NCBI GenBank assembly: GCA_046297935.1
Contig: JBKBHA010000001.1
Coordinates: forward strand, 248,001 to 312,000
Direction: 5' to 3'
Origin: CAYMZZ01 sp046297935
Lineage (GTDB): Bacteria > Bacteroidota > Bacteroidia > Chitinophagales > Chitinophagaceae
Length of the DNA: 64,000 nucleotides
Part shown: piece after piece, positions 35,273-44,493 of the stretch
Layout: every line of letters begins with the position of its first letter
How positions within the stretch are numbered: position 1 is the stretch's first letter
Notes under the pieces: generated by a model
What the model saw: only the letters and a program-made list of their open reading frames with translations
Databases searched by the model: none
Told to the model about the DNA's origin: nothing
Translations under genes and position numbers: made by a program

Positions 35273-35806
35273 ATGTTGTTGGAGGAAAAAGTAATACTGG
35301 TAAACGAGCGGGATGAACCCCTTGGTCTGGCAGAAAAAATGGAAGCTCACCGCAGGGGCTTGCTTCATAGAGCATTCAGCATTTTTTTGTTTAATGCAAA
35401 CGGAGAAATGTTGCTCCAGCAGCGCGCCACCGAAAAATATCATGCAGGTGGCCTATGGACCAACGCATGTTGCAGCCACCCACGCCAGGGTGAATCAAAT
35501 CTGGAGGCTGCTCAACGACGCCTGATGGAAGAACTCGGTATTCAGGTACCTTTGCAAAAGATTTTTGATTTCACTTACCAGGCTGAGGTAGGGAATGGAC
35601 TCACGGAACATGAGTTTGACCATGTTTTTGCTGGTACTTGTGAGGGCCCCATTCCCTACAACCCGCAAGAAGTAATGGACGTACAATTTCTGTCGGTTGC
35701 TGCCATTCAAAACTGGCTTGATCAGGAACCGCAGGCATTCACGCCCTGGTTTCGGATTGCATGGCCTATGTTGTTGAACTGGTATTCAACGGCCGGGTTG
35801 GTTTAA
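35273..35806 (+). CDS. idi: Isopentenyl-diphosphate delta-isomerase type 1
   Basis: Nudix-fold IPP/DMAPP isomerase, 177 residues. The active-site Cys lies in TNACCSHPRQGE near residue 66, and the second signature Glu region is GLTEHEFDHVFAG near residue 110. AAQRRLMEELGI matches the Nudix-like helix. Its inclusion in the crt operon, 11 bases after crtB, should raise prenyl precursor supply when carotenoids are induced. Confidence 0.94.
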   Translation: MLLEEKVILVNERDEPLGLAEKMEAHRRGLLHRAFSIFLFNANGEMLLQQRATEKYHAGGLWTNACCSHPRQGESNLEAAQRRLMEELGIQVPLQKIFDFTYQAEVGNGLTEHEFDHVFAGTCEGPIPYNPQEVMDVQFLSVAAIQNWLDQEPQAFTPWFRIAWPMLLNWYSTAGLV

Positions 35807-35817
35807 ATTATTGAAAT

Positions 35818-36333
35818 ATGACAGTTGTATATTACATACTCGTTTTAATTGGCACGTTTGTAATAATGGAAGGTGTAACCTGGCTTACCCACCGATACGT
35901 AATGCATGGGTTTCTGTGGTATTTACATCGCGACCACCACCAGGTGGAACCGGGTTTTTTTGAGAAAAATGATGCCTTTTTTGTGATCTTCGCAATCCCC
36001 AGTATGTTGTTGATATTTTTTGGCACCTACGACCATGTCTGGTGGATGCAATCGATTGGCTTTGGCATCATGGCCTATGGCTTCGCCTATTTCCTGGTGC
36101 ATGATGTGATCATTCACCAGCGTTTCAAGTGGTTTACCCGCAGCAATAATACTTATGTCCGCGCCATTCGATGGGCGCACAAAATGCACCACAAACACCT
36201 CGACCGGCATGATGGTGAAAGTTTCGGAATGTTGTTTGTGGCACGCAAATACTGGCAAAAAATTCGGCGCGATAAAGCGCTGATGGCCGGAAGCAGAAAA
36301 GTGGGTTACGCTCCGGAACAGAATGGTGAATAA
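35818..36333 (+). CDS. crtZ: Beta-carotene hydroxylase CrtZ
   Basis: Membrane di-iron hydroxylase of the fatty acid hydroxylase/sterol desaturase superfamily, 171 residues. The His motifs are HRYVMH (about residue 26), HRDHH (about 39), HDVIIH near 100 and HKMHHKH near 120. Four hydrophobic stretches separate them. It would hydroxylate the beta-rings at C3/C3' to give zeaxanthin. Located 11 bases after idi in the operon. Confidence 0.95.
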   Translation: MTVVYYILVLIGTFVIMEGVTWLTHRYVMHGFLWYLHRDHHQVEPGFFEKNDAFFVIFAIPSMLLIFFGTYDHVWWMQSIGFGIMAYGFAYFLVHDVIIHQRFKWFTRSNNTYVRAIRWAHKMHHKHLDRHDGESFGMLFVARKYWQKIRRDKALMAGSRKVGYAPEQNGE

Positions 36334-36382
36334 TGGCGCTTTACATAATTTTTGCATCATTTAGCCGGCTTCCACACTGTTC

Positions 36383-37528
36383 ATGAAGACTCTTGTATTT
36401 GCGGGCGCAGGCCTGTCTACACTATCATTGCTGATGCGGTTACTTCAAAACGGAGTGGCCGAGAAAGCGCGTATACAGGTTTATGAGCGCTCGGACAAGA
36501 ACCAGAACGACCGAACCTGGTGTTTTTGGGAAAAAGGACAGGGCTTCTTCGATGCTCTAGTGGCTGCTCGATGGAATCAGCTTGATTTTTTCTCGAATGG
36601 ATATGCTGGTTCGCTCGATATGGGAGGCTACGCATACAAAATGATTCGTGGTATTGACTTTTATCGCCATTGCCTGTCAGCGCTAAAAACTCATCCGAAA
36701 ATCGACTGGCATCAGGCCGAAATTGAAACAATCACCGCTCAGAAGGGTGCCGTAGAACTCCAACTTGCAGGGGGCGACATCCATCGCTACGAAGATGCTG
36801 TTGGTTTCAACAGCATTCCTCGTGCAGCAGGCCGGCAGCCGGGTGATATCATCCTGCTGCAACACTTTAAGGGATGGCGGATCAAAACAAAAAAGGGTGC
36901 CTTCAATTCGGCCCGCGCCACCCTTATGGATTTCAGAATCTCACAAGAGCCGGGTACCAGTTTTGTATACGTTCTACCATTTTCAGATAACGAGGCGCTG
37001 GTTGAATACACATTGTTTACAGGAGAATTGCTAAAGCCAGAGGCTTATGAAACGATGCTGTACGAGTATTGCGACAGGTTTCTCGGGCTCGGCAATTTCG
37101 AAATTGTAGAGGAGGAGTTTGGCATCATACCAATGACCAATCTTGTTTACCCGCCGTTAGTAGATGGCATTCTGCAACTGGGTACAGCAGGAGGGCGGAC
37201 CAAGGCTTCCAGTGGTTATACATTCCAATTTGTACAAAAGCAGTCTGATCACCTGGCTGCCCAATTAGCGCAAGGCAAAGCTCAGGTGCATGCGGAACCC
37301 GAAAAATGGCGCTTCCGTTTTTACGATCATACGCTTTTGCAGGTTATACACGACCGATTAATGCCAGGCGATGCAGTTTTTTCGCGGCTCTTTGAAAAAA
37401 ACCCCGCGCATAGGGTGTTTCGCTTTCTGGACAATGAAACAAGGCTGGGCGAGGAGCTGAAGATACTGACAAGCCTTCCCAGTATTCCCTTCATTAAGGC
37501 CGCTATTCGCAAAAGAAGGACCTACTGA
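36383..37528 (+). CDS. crtY: Lycopene beta-cyclase CrtY
   Basis: Flavoprotein cyclase converting lycopene to beta-carotene, 381 residues. The N-terminal nucleotide-binding motif is VFAGAGLSTLSLLMRLL, and NDRTWCFWEKGQG matches the CrtY family. VYVLPFSDNEALVEYTLFT and GTAGGRTKASSGYTFQF are further conserved stretches. It ends the crt operon; its last seven bases overlap the convergent gene at 37522-37959. Confidence 0.95.
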   Translation: MKTLVFAGAGLSTLSLLMRLLQNGVAEKARIQVYERSDKNQNDRTWCFWEKGQGFFDALVAARWNQLDFFSNGYAGSLDMGGYAYKMIRGIDFYRHCLSALKTHPKIDWHQAEIETITAQKGAVELQLAGGDIHRYEDAVGFNSIPRAAGRQPGDIILLQHFKGWRIKTKKGAFNSARATLMDFRISQEPGTSFVYVLPFSDNEALVEYTLFTGELLKPEAYETMLYEYCDRFLGLGNFEIVEEEFGIIPMTNLVYPPLVDGILQLGTAGGRTKASSGYTFQFVQKQSDHLAAQLAQGKAQVHAEPEKWRFRFYDHTLLQVIHDRLMPGDAVFSRLFEKNPAHRVFRFLDNETRLGEELKILTSLPSIPFIKAAIRKRRTY

Positions 37529-37959
37529 TCGGGATCCATCTGCATGAACTCCCGTTTAACAGCTTTAAGCATGCTGAATAACTGTGCAACCTGGATCAGC
37601 AACATTACCACCAGCGCGAGCAGCACATACCAGGGCAGCCGGATTTTGTCGACATTGATGATCTTTTGAAACTTTTCGAGATGCCAGCCGGCCAACGCTG
37701 CGCCGAACGCCATGCCAACTACAAGGAACGATAACAGGGAATACACCACTTTCATAAACATGATCCGCATGGTGGAATAGCCAACCTTGAAGTTCTCGAA
37801 AATGGCGGCCGGGATGATCAGGACGAGCGTTATCCAACTCCAGTTCTGGCCGAACCAGGTTTCGCTCAGGGACAGGTTCAGAACAAGTATTAATACGATC
37901 GAAAGAAGCCCCCAGGGAAACAGGAGGAAAGTGGACGGACGGGTTGGTGAAACAGGCAT
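37522..37959 (-). CDS. Uncharacterised small membrane protein
   Basis: 145 residues with about four hydrophobic segments (LLFPWGLLSIVLILVLNLSL, ITLVLIIPAAIFEN, YSLLSFLVVGMAFGAALAGW and WYVLLALVVMLLIQV) and short polar ends, so a predicted inner-membrane protein. I do not recognise a family. It is convergent with crtY and overlaps it by seven bases, and no other gene shares its transcript. A role in carotenoid or membrane function is not supported beyond position. Confidence 0.65.
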   Translation of the reverse strand: MPVSPTRPSTFLLFPWGLLSIVLILVLNLSLSETWFGQNWSWITLVLIIPAAIFENFKVGYSTMRIMFMKVVYSLLSFLVVGMAFGAALAGWHLEKFQKIINVDKIRLPWYVLLALVVMLLIQVAQLFSMLKAVKREFMQMDPDQ

Positions 37960-38473
37960 GACTGAAGTTTTTGGTTTGTGCTGAAATACTCCAATGCAAA
38001 GGCTTGCGGCGGGAAGTCAGCTGCCTAAAATACGATTAATCCTTTGATCGCTCATGTACCCAAATTGTTGTATCCGGAAAGATTTTTTGCCTTTTTCATT
38101 TTTTTCAGGAAATTTCCTAACTTGTTGGCTGGGACGACGGAGCTAATCTCATCTACTACTATTCTAATTGCCTTATCCGCTGGGAGTTTCTGGCATCCGC
38201 ATGCGTTCCGGGCAAAGGCTTTTTTGACAAAAATCGAATCATTACTGGTTTTGGCATATTGGTTGTACTTAGGAACAAGCCTTACGCAAAGGGTTTGTTG
38301 CGCAGAACAATAGATTCAAGGTGGCGGCAATTGGGTAACCCTTTTAGGGTATTCGGTTAAGACATTGATTTATATATTTTTGTACTGTAATTTGACTAAC
38401 TTTATCACGCACGAAAAACACTCCAAACTTTTCTCTATAGGTACATTCATTATTCACTCTCATTGCCACTATT
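37960..38473. other. 514-base interval without a convincing gene
   Basis: AT-rich sequence between a divergent membrane-protein gene and the XRE regulator. A 12-bp palindrome AGGAAATTTCCT occurs near 38107. TAACTTTA at 38397-38404, about 70 bases before the XRE start, is a weak -7-like element. One 89-codon open frame (38044-38313) has an unlikely composition and no family signal. I see no RNA gene or tandem repeat. Confidence 0.6.
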
Positions 38474-38686
38474 ATGTCAGAACAAGCATTTATTGAAAAA
38501 GTAGGAAAGCGGATCAAGAAAGCCCGCATTGAAAGAGGCTATTCACAACAGGTGTTAGCCGACAAGTGTGAAGTTGAAAAGGCAAACATTTCCAGGATTG
38601 AATCGGGAAAGGTGAACCTTAAAATTCTCACCTTACGTAAGATCGCGCAGGCACTTCGCGTTCCTCTGAAAGACGTAATTGCCTGA
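38474..38686 (+). CDS. XRE/Cro-family helix-turn-helix regulator
   Basis: 70-residue protein made of a single HTH_3 domain: GKRIKKARIERGYSQQVLADKCEVEKANISRIESGKVNLKILTLRKIAQALRVPL. The recognition helix is around residues 36-46. It has no sensor domain and no toxin gene next to it, so a housekeeping or accessory regulatory role is possible. A strong intrinsic terminator follows 35 bases after its stop. Confidence 0.88.
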   Translation: MSEQAFIEKVGKRIKKARIERGYSQQVLADKCEVEKANISRIESGKVNLKILTLRKIAQALRVPLKDVIA

Positions 38687-38720
38687 TCCTTTCAAAAGGA
38701 TTTAGTCAACATCTGATTTT

Positions 38721-38749
38721 AATCCGGTCCTGATGGGCCGGATTTTTTA
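38721..38749 (+). terminator. Rho-independent terminator after the XRE gene
   Basis: AATCCGGTCC-TGAT-GGGCCGGATT forms a 10-bp stem with one G-T pair and a four-base loop, followed by a T-rich tract TTTTTTAT. It also covers an in-frame ATG at 38733, which argues against that codon as the start of the kinase gene. Confidence 0.85.
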
Positions 38750-38837
38750 TTGGGGAGTTTTACCGGTTCGGATTTTTGTGCTAAGTTGTACGCAATCGGG
38801 TTTTTTGGCGTTGGTAGCATGTGTCCCGGTATTTGAT

Positions 38838-41801
38838 ATGAATAAACTAAGTGTTTCTTCTCTTTCCCTGATCCTGTTTGTGTTGTTGGCGGCAACAGCT
38901 CCGGCCCGTCAGCCTGCTGATCCGTCTGACTTTGTGTATCGCCATTGGGATAATCAGAACGGACTTCCACAAAATACCGTTTACGACTTGCTGGAAGACA
39001 GCCTGGGATATTTATGGGGTGCTACTGAGGAGGGGTTGTTTCGATTCGATGGGTCCCGTTTTGAGATTTGGGACGAATCGAACACACCTGGCCTGGGTTC
39101 CAATATTTTTTACACAATCAAGCGCAGGGGTGGCCAGGTATGGGCGGCCGGTCGACATGCCGTGTTGAGAATAGGTAGCAAAGTTGAAAAACTGTACGAC
39201 TTTTCGAATCTGGTGCAGGGCGGCTGGATCAAGAGCCTCGAAATGGCTGCCGACGGTCGAATATGGGTAGCCACCAGTAACGGGTTACTTTATCGCATCA
39301 ACGGCGATTCCATTTCACTTTTTCGCTCAGAAGGGCGTTTACCGTTTAGTTCGGTGGAAGCAATGCGGCAAATACCGGCGGGGCTGCTACTGGGTACTGT
39401 GCAGGGGTTATTCCTACTGGCAGAAGGTTCCAACAGGTTCAGCGCACTGTCTGCAGCGGCGGGACTACCTATTACAGGCATTTCCAGGCCGGTGGGCAAC
39501 CGGGTATGGATTGGCACCACGAATAGCGGTGTTCGGGAGATTGATGTTGTAAACGACAAATTTAGTTCGATTCAGGGCTTGCAGGAAAATTTTGTGAACG
39601 CTGTTCATCTCGATAGCCAGGAACGACTCTGGATCGGCTTTCGGAGTTCCGGCTACCAAATACTGCAGGATGGAAAGCTGATCCGTCCGCGGCAGGGGTT
39701 TCCGATGCACGATGGTGTGCGATCGTTCTGCAGCTCAGGAGATAAAAGGGTTTGGCTGGGCACTACTTCATCAGGTTTGTTTTTGCTGCGTCAGGCCTTG
39801 ATAGGACAACTGCCGGACTCCATGGCGTTGGCAGGCCCGGTTACGCTCGCAATCTACCAGGAGCCTGGCGGTATTACCTGGGTCAGTTCGGCCGGTCGGG
39901 GGGTGAACAGAATTTCGGGCAAGTCTGTAAAGACCCTTACCACCGCCGACGGGCTTTCAAATAATCTCGTATTGAGCGTGGGCAGCAGGGGACAATTTAC
40001 TTATATCGGTACTACATCGGGCCTCGATCGGTTCAACAGCATTACTGGTCGCATTGATCGTCACTTCACAGTTGCCGATGGCCTGCGCAACAACGGGATC
40101 ACCGTTATTTTTCGCGATAGCCGAAACCGGTTATGGGTTACAACCCGGCTGGGTGGTGTGCAGTACCTGAACGAAGAGGAAAACTTCGTACCGGTTGAAC
40201 TGCCCTCGGATGCATCCTCTGCCAATATGCTGGGTATTTTGGAAGACCGCGAGGGTTCCATCTGGCTGGGTAGTCGTGGTGCCGGTGCAATTCGTATCTC
40301 CCCTGACGGGAAAGTTTCTCACTACGATAACAAAACCGGCTTTCCTGCCAGCGTGGTATATTCTTTCTTGCAGGATCAGGAAGGCGATATTTGGATGAGT
40401 TCGGAAAAAGGCCTGATCCTCGCCAGAAATGACAGCTTTCGGGTATTCGGTAAGGAATCAGGTCTACTGTTTAACGAGGGTTATTGCCTGCTACAGGATG
40501 ATGCGAATAATATCTGGATGAGTGGAAACCTGGGTTTGCAGCGTTTGAGCTGGGCCACTTTGAAGTCCGCTAAATCCTCGGCGGGCAAAAAGTTAAGGAT
40601 GGCCGTTCACCTGTTCAATGAGTTCGATGGCATGCCAAATTCAGAGGCCAATGGAGGGTTTTACCCTGCTGGATGGCGTTTACAAAATGGTACCCTATGG
40701 TTTCCAACTGTCGGTGGTGTAGCGATAGCAGATTACCGCAGGGTGAATGCCATGCAGGACTCGCTGGGCGTGATGGTTCAGGGACTACGCTATGCCGACC
40801 TCAGCTTTTTTCCCGGCACTGCTATCCGGTTACCTGCTGGTGTAAACAACTTTGAGATTCGGTATACCAGCATTCAATTTGCAAAAGCGGCCGATATTAG
40901 GTATCGGTACAGGCTCCGGGGATTTTCCAATGAATGGACGGAGGCCGGGAACCGGCAGATTGCTTTTTTTTCGACGCTGCCGCCAGGACAATACAGTTTT
41001 GAAGTAGAGGCCGAACTCTATGGCGAATTTTCGCCCATAGCAGTCCTGGAATTCAGCATTGCGCCATATTTTTATCAGACTATCTGGTTCAAGATTTTGG
41101 CAATATCGCTGTTGTTGCTGGCAACAGCAGGCATTGTGTACCTGGTAAGGCGAAAGGAGCAACGCCGTCTACGCCATCAACAACTAATCACCCGCGCTCA
41201 GATGGAAGGGCAGGAACGCGAAAGGCAGCTGATCAGTGCCGAATTGCATGACAGCATTAACCAACAATTGTCTACAGCCAAGATATATCTCGATTTTGCA
41301 AAAGCGCACCCGAACGACCGGGAGGAACTGATTGGTCGCAGCTCCGACGTCATTTACCGGGCCATACAGGAAATTCGTTCGCTCTGTTATTCTATTTCTC
41401 CCGTAGGCTTGCGCGATATGGGCCTTCGGGAAGCCATCGAAGACCTTTGCCGATCATATTCGAGCGTTGGCAAATTCAAAACAGATTTTCAATTTAGACT
41501 CGATGATTCGAACCTGCCTGAAAATATGCAGTTCGTTATGTTCCGAATAGTACAGGAGCAAATGAACAATATTGCGCGGCATGCTCACGCCAGTTCTGTA
41601 TCAATTGAACTGAAAGAAAATGAACGAGCCTATTTCATTCTTATCCGTGACAATGGAAGAGGTTTTGATCCCGGTGAAGTGAAGGAAGGACTTGGTTTTG
41701 CCAATATGCGTAATCGCCTGTCTGTTTATAAAGGACGAATAGAGGTGTCCACTGCACCTGATGCAGGTTGCCTTCTTCAGGTGTCGATTCCAAAAAGGTG
41801 A
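38838..41801 (+). CDS. Reg_prop/Y_Y_Y sensor histidine kinase (HisKA_3)
   Basis: One-membrane-span sensor kinase, 987 residues from the ATG at 38838, which gives a clean signal peptide (LSLILFVLLAATAPA). The periplasmic part has many beta-propeller Reg_prop repeats of the type LLEDSLGYLWGATEEGLFRFDG (about residues 30-620), then a Y_Y_Y domain (about 665-740, FEIRYTSIQFAKAADIRYRYRLRG). A membrane helix is at about 750-770. The kinase core has phospho-acceptor His804 (AELHDSINQQL), an N-box (QEQMNNIARHAHA) and a G-box (DNGRGFDPGE, EGLGFANM). HisKA_3 kinases normally pair with LuxR-type regulators, none of which is adjacent. Confidence 0.92.
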   Translation: MNKLSVSSLSLILFVLLAATAPARQPADPSDFVYRHWDNQNGLPQNTVYDLLEDSLGYLWGATEEGLFRFDGSRFEIWDESNTPGLGSNIFYTIKRRGGQVWAAGRHAVLRIGSKVEKLYDFSNLVQGGWIKSLEMAADGRIWVATSNGLLYRINGDSISLFRSEGRLPFSSVEAMRQIPAGLLLGTVQGLFLLAEGSNRFSALSAAAGLPITGISRPVGNRVWIGTTNSGVREIDVVNDKFSSIQGLQENFVNAVHLDSQERLWIGFRSSGYQILQDGKLIRPRQGFPMHDGVRSFCSSGDKRVWLGTTSSGLFLLRQALIGQLPDSMALAGPVTLAIYQEPGGITWVSSAGRGVNRISGKSVKTLTTADGLSNNLVLSVGSRGQFTYIGTTSGLDRFNSITGRIDRHFTVADGLRNNGITVIFRDSRNRLWVTTRLGGVQYLNEEENFVPVELPSDASSANMLGILEDREGSIWLGSRGAGAIRISPDGKVSHYDNKTGFPASVVYSFLQDQEGDIWMSSEKGLILARNDSFRVFGKESGLLFNEGYCLLQDDANNIWMSGNLGLQRLSWATLKSAKSSAGKKLRMAVHLFNEFDGMPNSEANGGFYPAGWRLQNGTLWFPTVGGVAIADYRRVNAMQDSLGVMVQGLRYADLSFFPGTAIRLPAGVNNFEIRYTSIQFAKAADIRYRYRLRGFSNEWTEAGNRQIAFFSTLPPGQYSFEVEAELYGEFSPIAVLEFSIAPYFYQTIWFKILAISLLLLATAGIVYLVRRKEQRRLRHQQLITRAQMEGQERERQLISAELHDSINQQLSTAKIYLDFAKAHPNDREELIGRSSDVIYRAIQEIRSLCYSISPVGLRDMGLREAIEDLCRSYSSVGKFKTDFQFRLDDSNLPENMQFVMFRIVQEQMNNIARHAHASSVSIELKENERAYFILIRDNGRGFDPGEVKEGLGFANMRNRLSVYKGRIEVSTAPDAGCLLQVSIPKR

Positions 41802-41805
41802 CACC

Positions 41806-43644
41806 TTATCGGAAATATTTTAGTTTTTTCAGGCGATCCAGCACAGCTCCCCGTTTGAGTTGCATTTCTTCTGCTATAATAAATATGCTGATGCCTTGTT
41901 GATAAAGCTCTCGCAACTGCTCATCCATTGCGTCGGTCCATTCAACGGAGGCAGGTTCATATCGGGCTCTGGATTCTTTTATTTTATGGTTTCGCAATCG
42001 TGTCTCCTGACCGTCGAGCTCCCTTTCCAGTCTTTCTTTCCAATACGGTCGGGAACTTTTCTTTTCTTCCGGAGGCAAGGGCTTTTCCGGTGGTTTCACT
42101 ATTGTGATATGCGGTTTGGGCGGAAAGTCTTCCGGCACCATGGCTTCTGGTATATGCAACATATGGCGGGTGCGGGTGATTGCCACATATAACAGGTTCA
42201 CTTCTTCATTCATTCGGGCAGCGTCCGTTTTCTTTTCTTTCTCATTGCTCCAGCGTTCTATTTTTTTTGCGGTAATAAAGTCGGCGGCTAGAAACACTTC
42301 ATCGTATTCCATTCCTTTTGCCCGATGTACGGTAGAAAAGATCATGGCGGCCTGATCGCGATCTTCATCGCCGGTATGCATTTCCTTGAGATCGCGGATG
42401 ATGCCCGGTAGCTGATCGCCATATTCCTTTACGAGTTCTACGAGCATACCCATTTGCTGATCTTCTGTTTTTGAAACATATTCTTCCAGATCTTCTATCG
42501 ACTGCATGCTCGCCACCAGTGGATCACGAATTCGGCTGCGAAGGCCCTGGCTTAAATTGAGCACATCGTAGAGCGACGCGCCGTCGTCGGCATAAGTGTA
42601 GGAATGTATATTTCCTTCAAAATAGATCTTGCGTTTGTTCCGGGGATCGGCGCTGTATTCCACAGCGGCCAGCAGAAGTCCCAGATTGGTACGGGCAAGG
42701 GTAGCTTTTCGGCTCCGCGTTTTGCAATGCCCTTTTCCAATGATCTCTACAGGTTCGTTCAGCGTGCCGAGTTTTTCTTTCCATTGCAAAATGCCGACGG
42801 CCAGTTCGGCCAGTGAAGGGTAGAAACGGAAACTGGTGCTAAGCTGAAAACTTCTGAAAGCCACTTTTTCGAGCGAATTGACTGCATGGCGCCAGCTGTA
42901 AATTTGCTGATGGGTATCTCCCACAATTACACGGATTGCCTGTTGTTTTAAAAATATGTCCAACATGGCGCCAGAGGCATCCTGCCCCTCATCAAAGAGA
43001 ATATAATCGTAGTCCAACTGCGGATTTGAAAGCTGAAATTTCTTCAGATAAAAATCGTGGGTTATTTCGATCTGTCCAGCATCCATTCGTGCTAAAAAAT
43101 GTCTTGCACCCGATTCGATCTGTTTATAAAATTGCTTTACAAATCGTTTAGCCTGTTCATCCACAACAGTGTCGGCATAGTTCAATTCGGAAACCTTGCG
43201 GACAGCACTATTGCAGAAATAAGTTATGAATTTGTTGATATGCGAAGCGACAATATATTCGTTGTGCTTCTCGCCAAAACCGGTGAGTTGAAGTTCTGAT
43301 GCAATTTCGTGCGATTTATAACCCTGAGCCCTTACCCGGTATGAGGTACGCGTCACCACGGCCCGGTAGGCCAGCGAATGAGCTGTCTCCACCTGAACGT
43401 TGCTGAGACCTTCCTTCTCAAACCGCCTGGTAGCTTCCAATTTCACCGAGCGGTTGAACGCGAGGTAGAGAATCCTCGAACCGGGCGGTCGGGTGCGCGC
43501 ATAAGCGATCAACGTTGATGTTTTACCCGAGCCTGCAACTGCATTTATACGAATGTCTTCATTGCTGTCCAGAATAGCCAGCTGTTGAGCGGTCAGTACC
43601 TGCTTTGTGTTTTCTGCTTCCTTTATGGGTTGATCCTTGTTCAT
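41806..43644 (-). CDS. UvrD/Rep-like superfamily 1 helicase with C-terminal HTH-like module
   Basis: 612-residue SF1A helicase. Motif I AVAGSGKTSTL is near residue 36, motif II LFDEGQDAS near 217, motif III/IV follow (VGDTHQQIYSWRHA), and FSTVHRAKGMEYDEV and LLYVAITRTRHML give motifs V and VI. It resembles the compact FBH1/UvrD-type helicases. The last 45 residues (EWTDAMDEQLRELYQQG... GAVLDRLKKL) look like a Myb/SANT-type DNA-binding helix bundle often found at such C-termini. It converges on the kinase gene with a four-base gap. Confidence 0.88.
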   Translation of the reverse strand: MNKDQPIKEAENTKQVLTAQQLAILDSNEDIRINAVAGSGKTSTLIAYARTRPPGSRILYLAFNRSVKLEATRRFEKEGLSNVQVETAHSLAYRAVVTRTSYRVRAQGYKSHEIASELQLTGFGEKHNEYIVASHINKFITYFCNSAVRKVSELNYADTVVDEQAKRFVKQFYKQIESGARHFLARMDAGQIEITHDFYLKKFQLSNPQLDYDYILFDEGQDASGAMLDIFLKQQAIRVIVGDTHQQIYSWRHAVNSLEKVAFRSFQLSTSFRFYPSLAELAVGILQWKEKLGTLNEPVEIIGKGHCKTRSRKATLARTNLGLLLAAVEYSADPRNKRKIYFEGNIHSYTYADDGASLYDVLNLSQGLRSRIRDPLVASMQSIEDLEEYVSKTEDQQMGMLVELVKEYGDQLPGIIRDLKEMHTGDEDRDQAAMIFSTVHRAKGMEYDEVFLAADFITAKKIERWSNEKEKKTDAARMNEEVNLLYVAITRTRHMLHIPEAMVPEDFPPKPHITIVKPPEKPLPPEEKKSSRPYWKERLERELDGQETRLRNHKIKESRARYEPASVEWTDAMDEQLRELYQQGISIFIIAEEMQLKRGAVLDRLKKLKYFR

Positions 43645-43652
43645 TTGAATGG

Positions 43653-43683
43653 CAAATGTCGTACACTCATCGGCCGATTCAAA
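43653..43683 (-). promoter_or_regulatory. Candidate Bacteroidota promoter for the helicase gene
   Basis: Read on the minus strand: TTTG at 43683-43680, a 19-base spacer, then GACATTTG at 43660-43653, which matches TAnnTTTG at 7 of 8 positions. The helicase ATG at 43644 is nine bases downstream. Confidence 0.45.
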
Positions 43684-43728
43684 GGGAGAATCCTCATAAC
43701 TTTCCGCTATTTTTCCCCGTTTATCTGA

Positions 43729-44493
43729 TCAGGTTCGCATGCTTCGATTGTTGTATATGAGTTGACCGATCCAGAAGAAACCAACTGCATAGCCTAACGA
43801 GCGCAAACAGATAGTCCAGGCATCACCCTGATACCTTTCGCTGATCAGCAGCATGGGAAAGCTATGGGGAAAAAACTCCACCGCGGTCCAACGAGCTTCA
43901 AACAATAAATAAGCTCCTGCAATCCAGAGGAAAAAGCCAACTCCAACCGACACAATAAAATTTCTGAAGTGATAAGCAAGCCAGAACTGGAAAACAGTGA
44001 TAGCAGCTATGGAAAGATTAGCCTGTGCGAACTGCGATAACAATACCTGCCAGTTTGGAGGGCGCCCGATGGACCATTGAGGACTGGCAGCATCAGCAAG
44101 AATAAGTATTCCCATCATCAGGATATGATAACACAACACAAAAAGTAAAATCATACACTGCAACACAATCAATTTGGACAGGGAAATCTGCAGATTCGAC
44201 TGAGGGGAACAGTGTACCTGTTTCCATGTATTGTTCTTGTATTCAAGCTGGGCAAACATGGCGGTGAGCAGGATAACGAAAAAAGGAAGACCCAAAAATT
44301 GCAGCGTTGTGCGGCGTTTTTGAAAAAAGGAGGCCCATGGGTCGCCGCCAATTGTCTGAAACACTCTGGGGTTTTGTGCCAGATCAAATACAACCAGGCC
44401 GGAAAGTATCAGTAGCATGATGGCAGCGAAATAAAGACTGGCTTTTGTAGTTTGCTTTCGCCGCTCGGCGTTGATGGAAATAGCTAGTTTCAT
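43729..44493 (-). CDS. ABC-2 type transporter permease
   Basis: 254-residue membrane protein with about six hydrophobic segments, consistent with an ABC-2 permease of the lantibiotic/bacitracin-exporter type. The N-terminal stretch AISINAERRKQTTKASLYFAA and the loop QLEYKNNTWKQVHCSPQSNLQISLSKLIVLQC (coupling-helix region) are characteristic. Its start overlaps the stop of the ATPase gene upstream by four bases, so the two are coupled. The substrate is unknown. Confidence 0.85.
   Translation of the reverse strand: MKLAISINAERRKQTTKASLYFAAIMLLILSGLVVFDLAQNPRVFQTIGGDPWASFFQKRRTTLQFLGLPFFVILLTAMFAQLEYKNNTWKQVHCSPQSNLQISLSKLIVLQCMILLFVLCYHILMMGILILADAASPQWSIGRPPNWQVLLSQFAQANLSIAAITVFQFWLAYHFRNFIVSVGVGFFLWIAGAYLLFEARWTAVEFFPHSFPMLLISERYQGDAWTICLRSLGYAVGFFWIGQLIYNNRSMRT

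Noticed and set aside
38044..38313. 89-codon open frame in the 514-base gap
   Set aside because: Biased hydrophobic composition, no family signal, no promoter or start context, and no conserved neighbours.
38733..38837. Upstream start for the sensor kinase
   Set aside because: The ATG lies inside a strong terminator stem; the start at 38838 gives a normal signal peptide.
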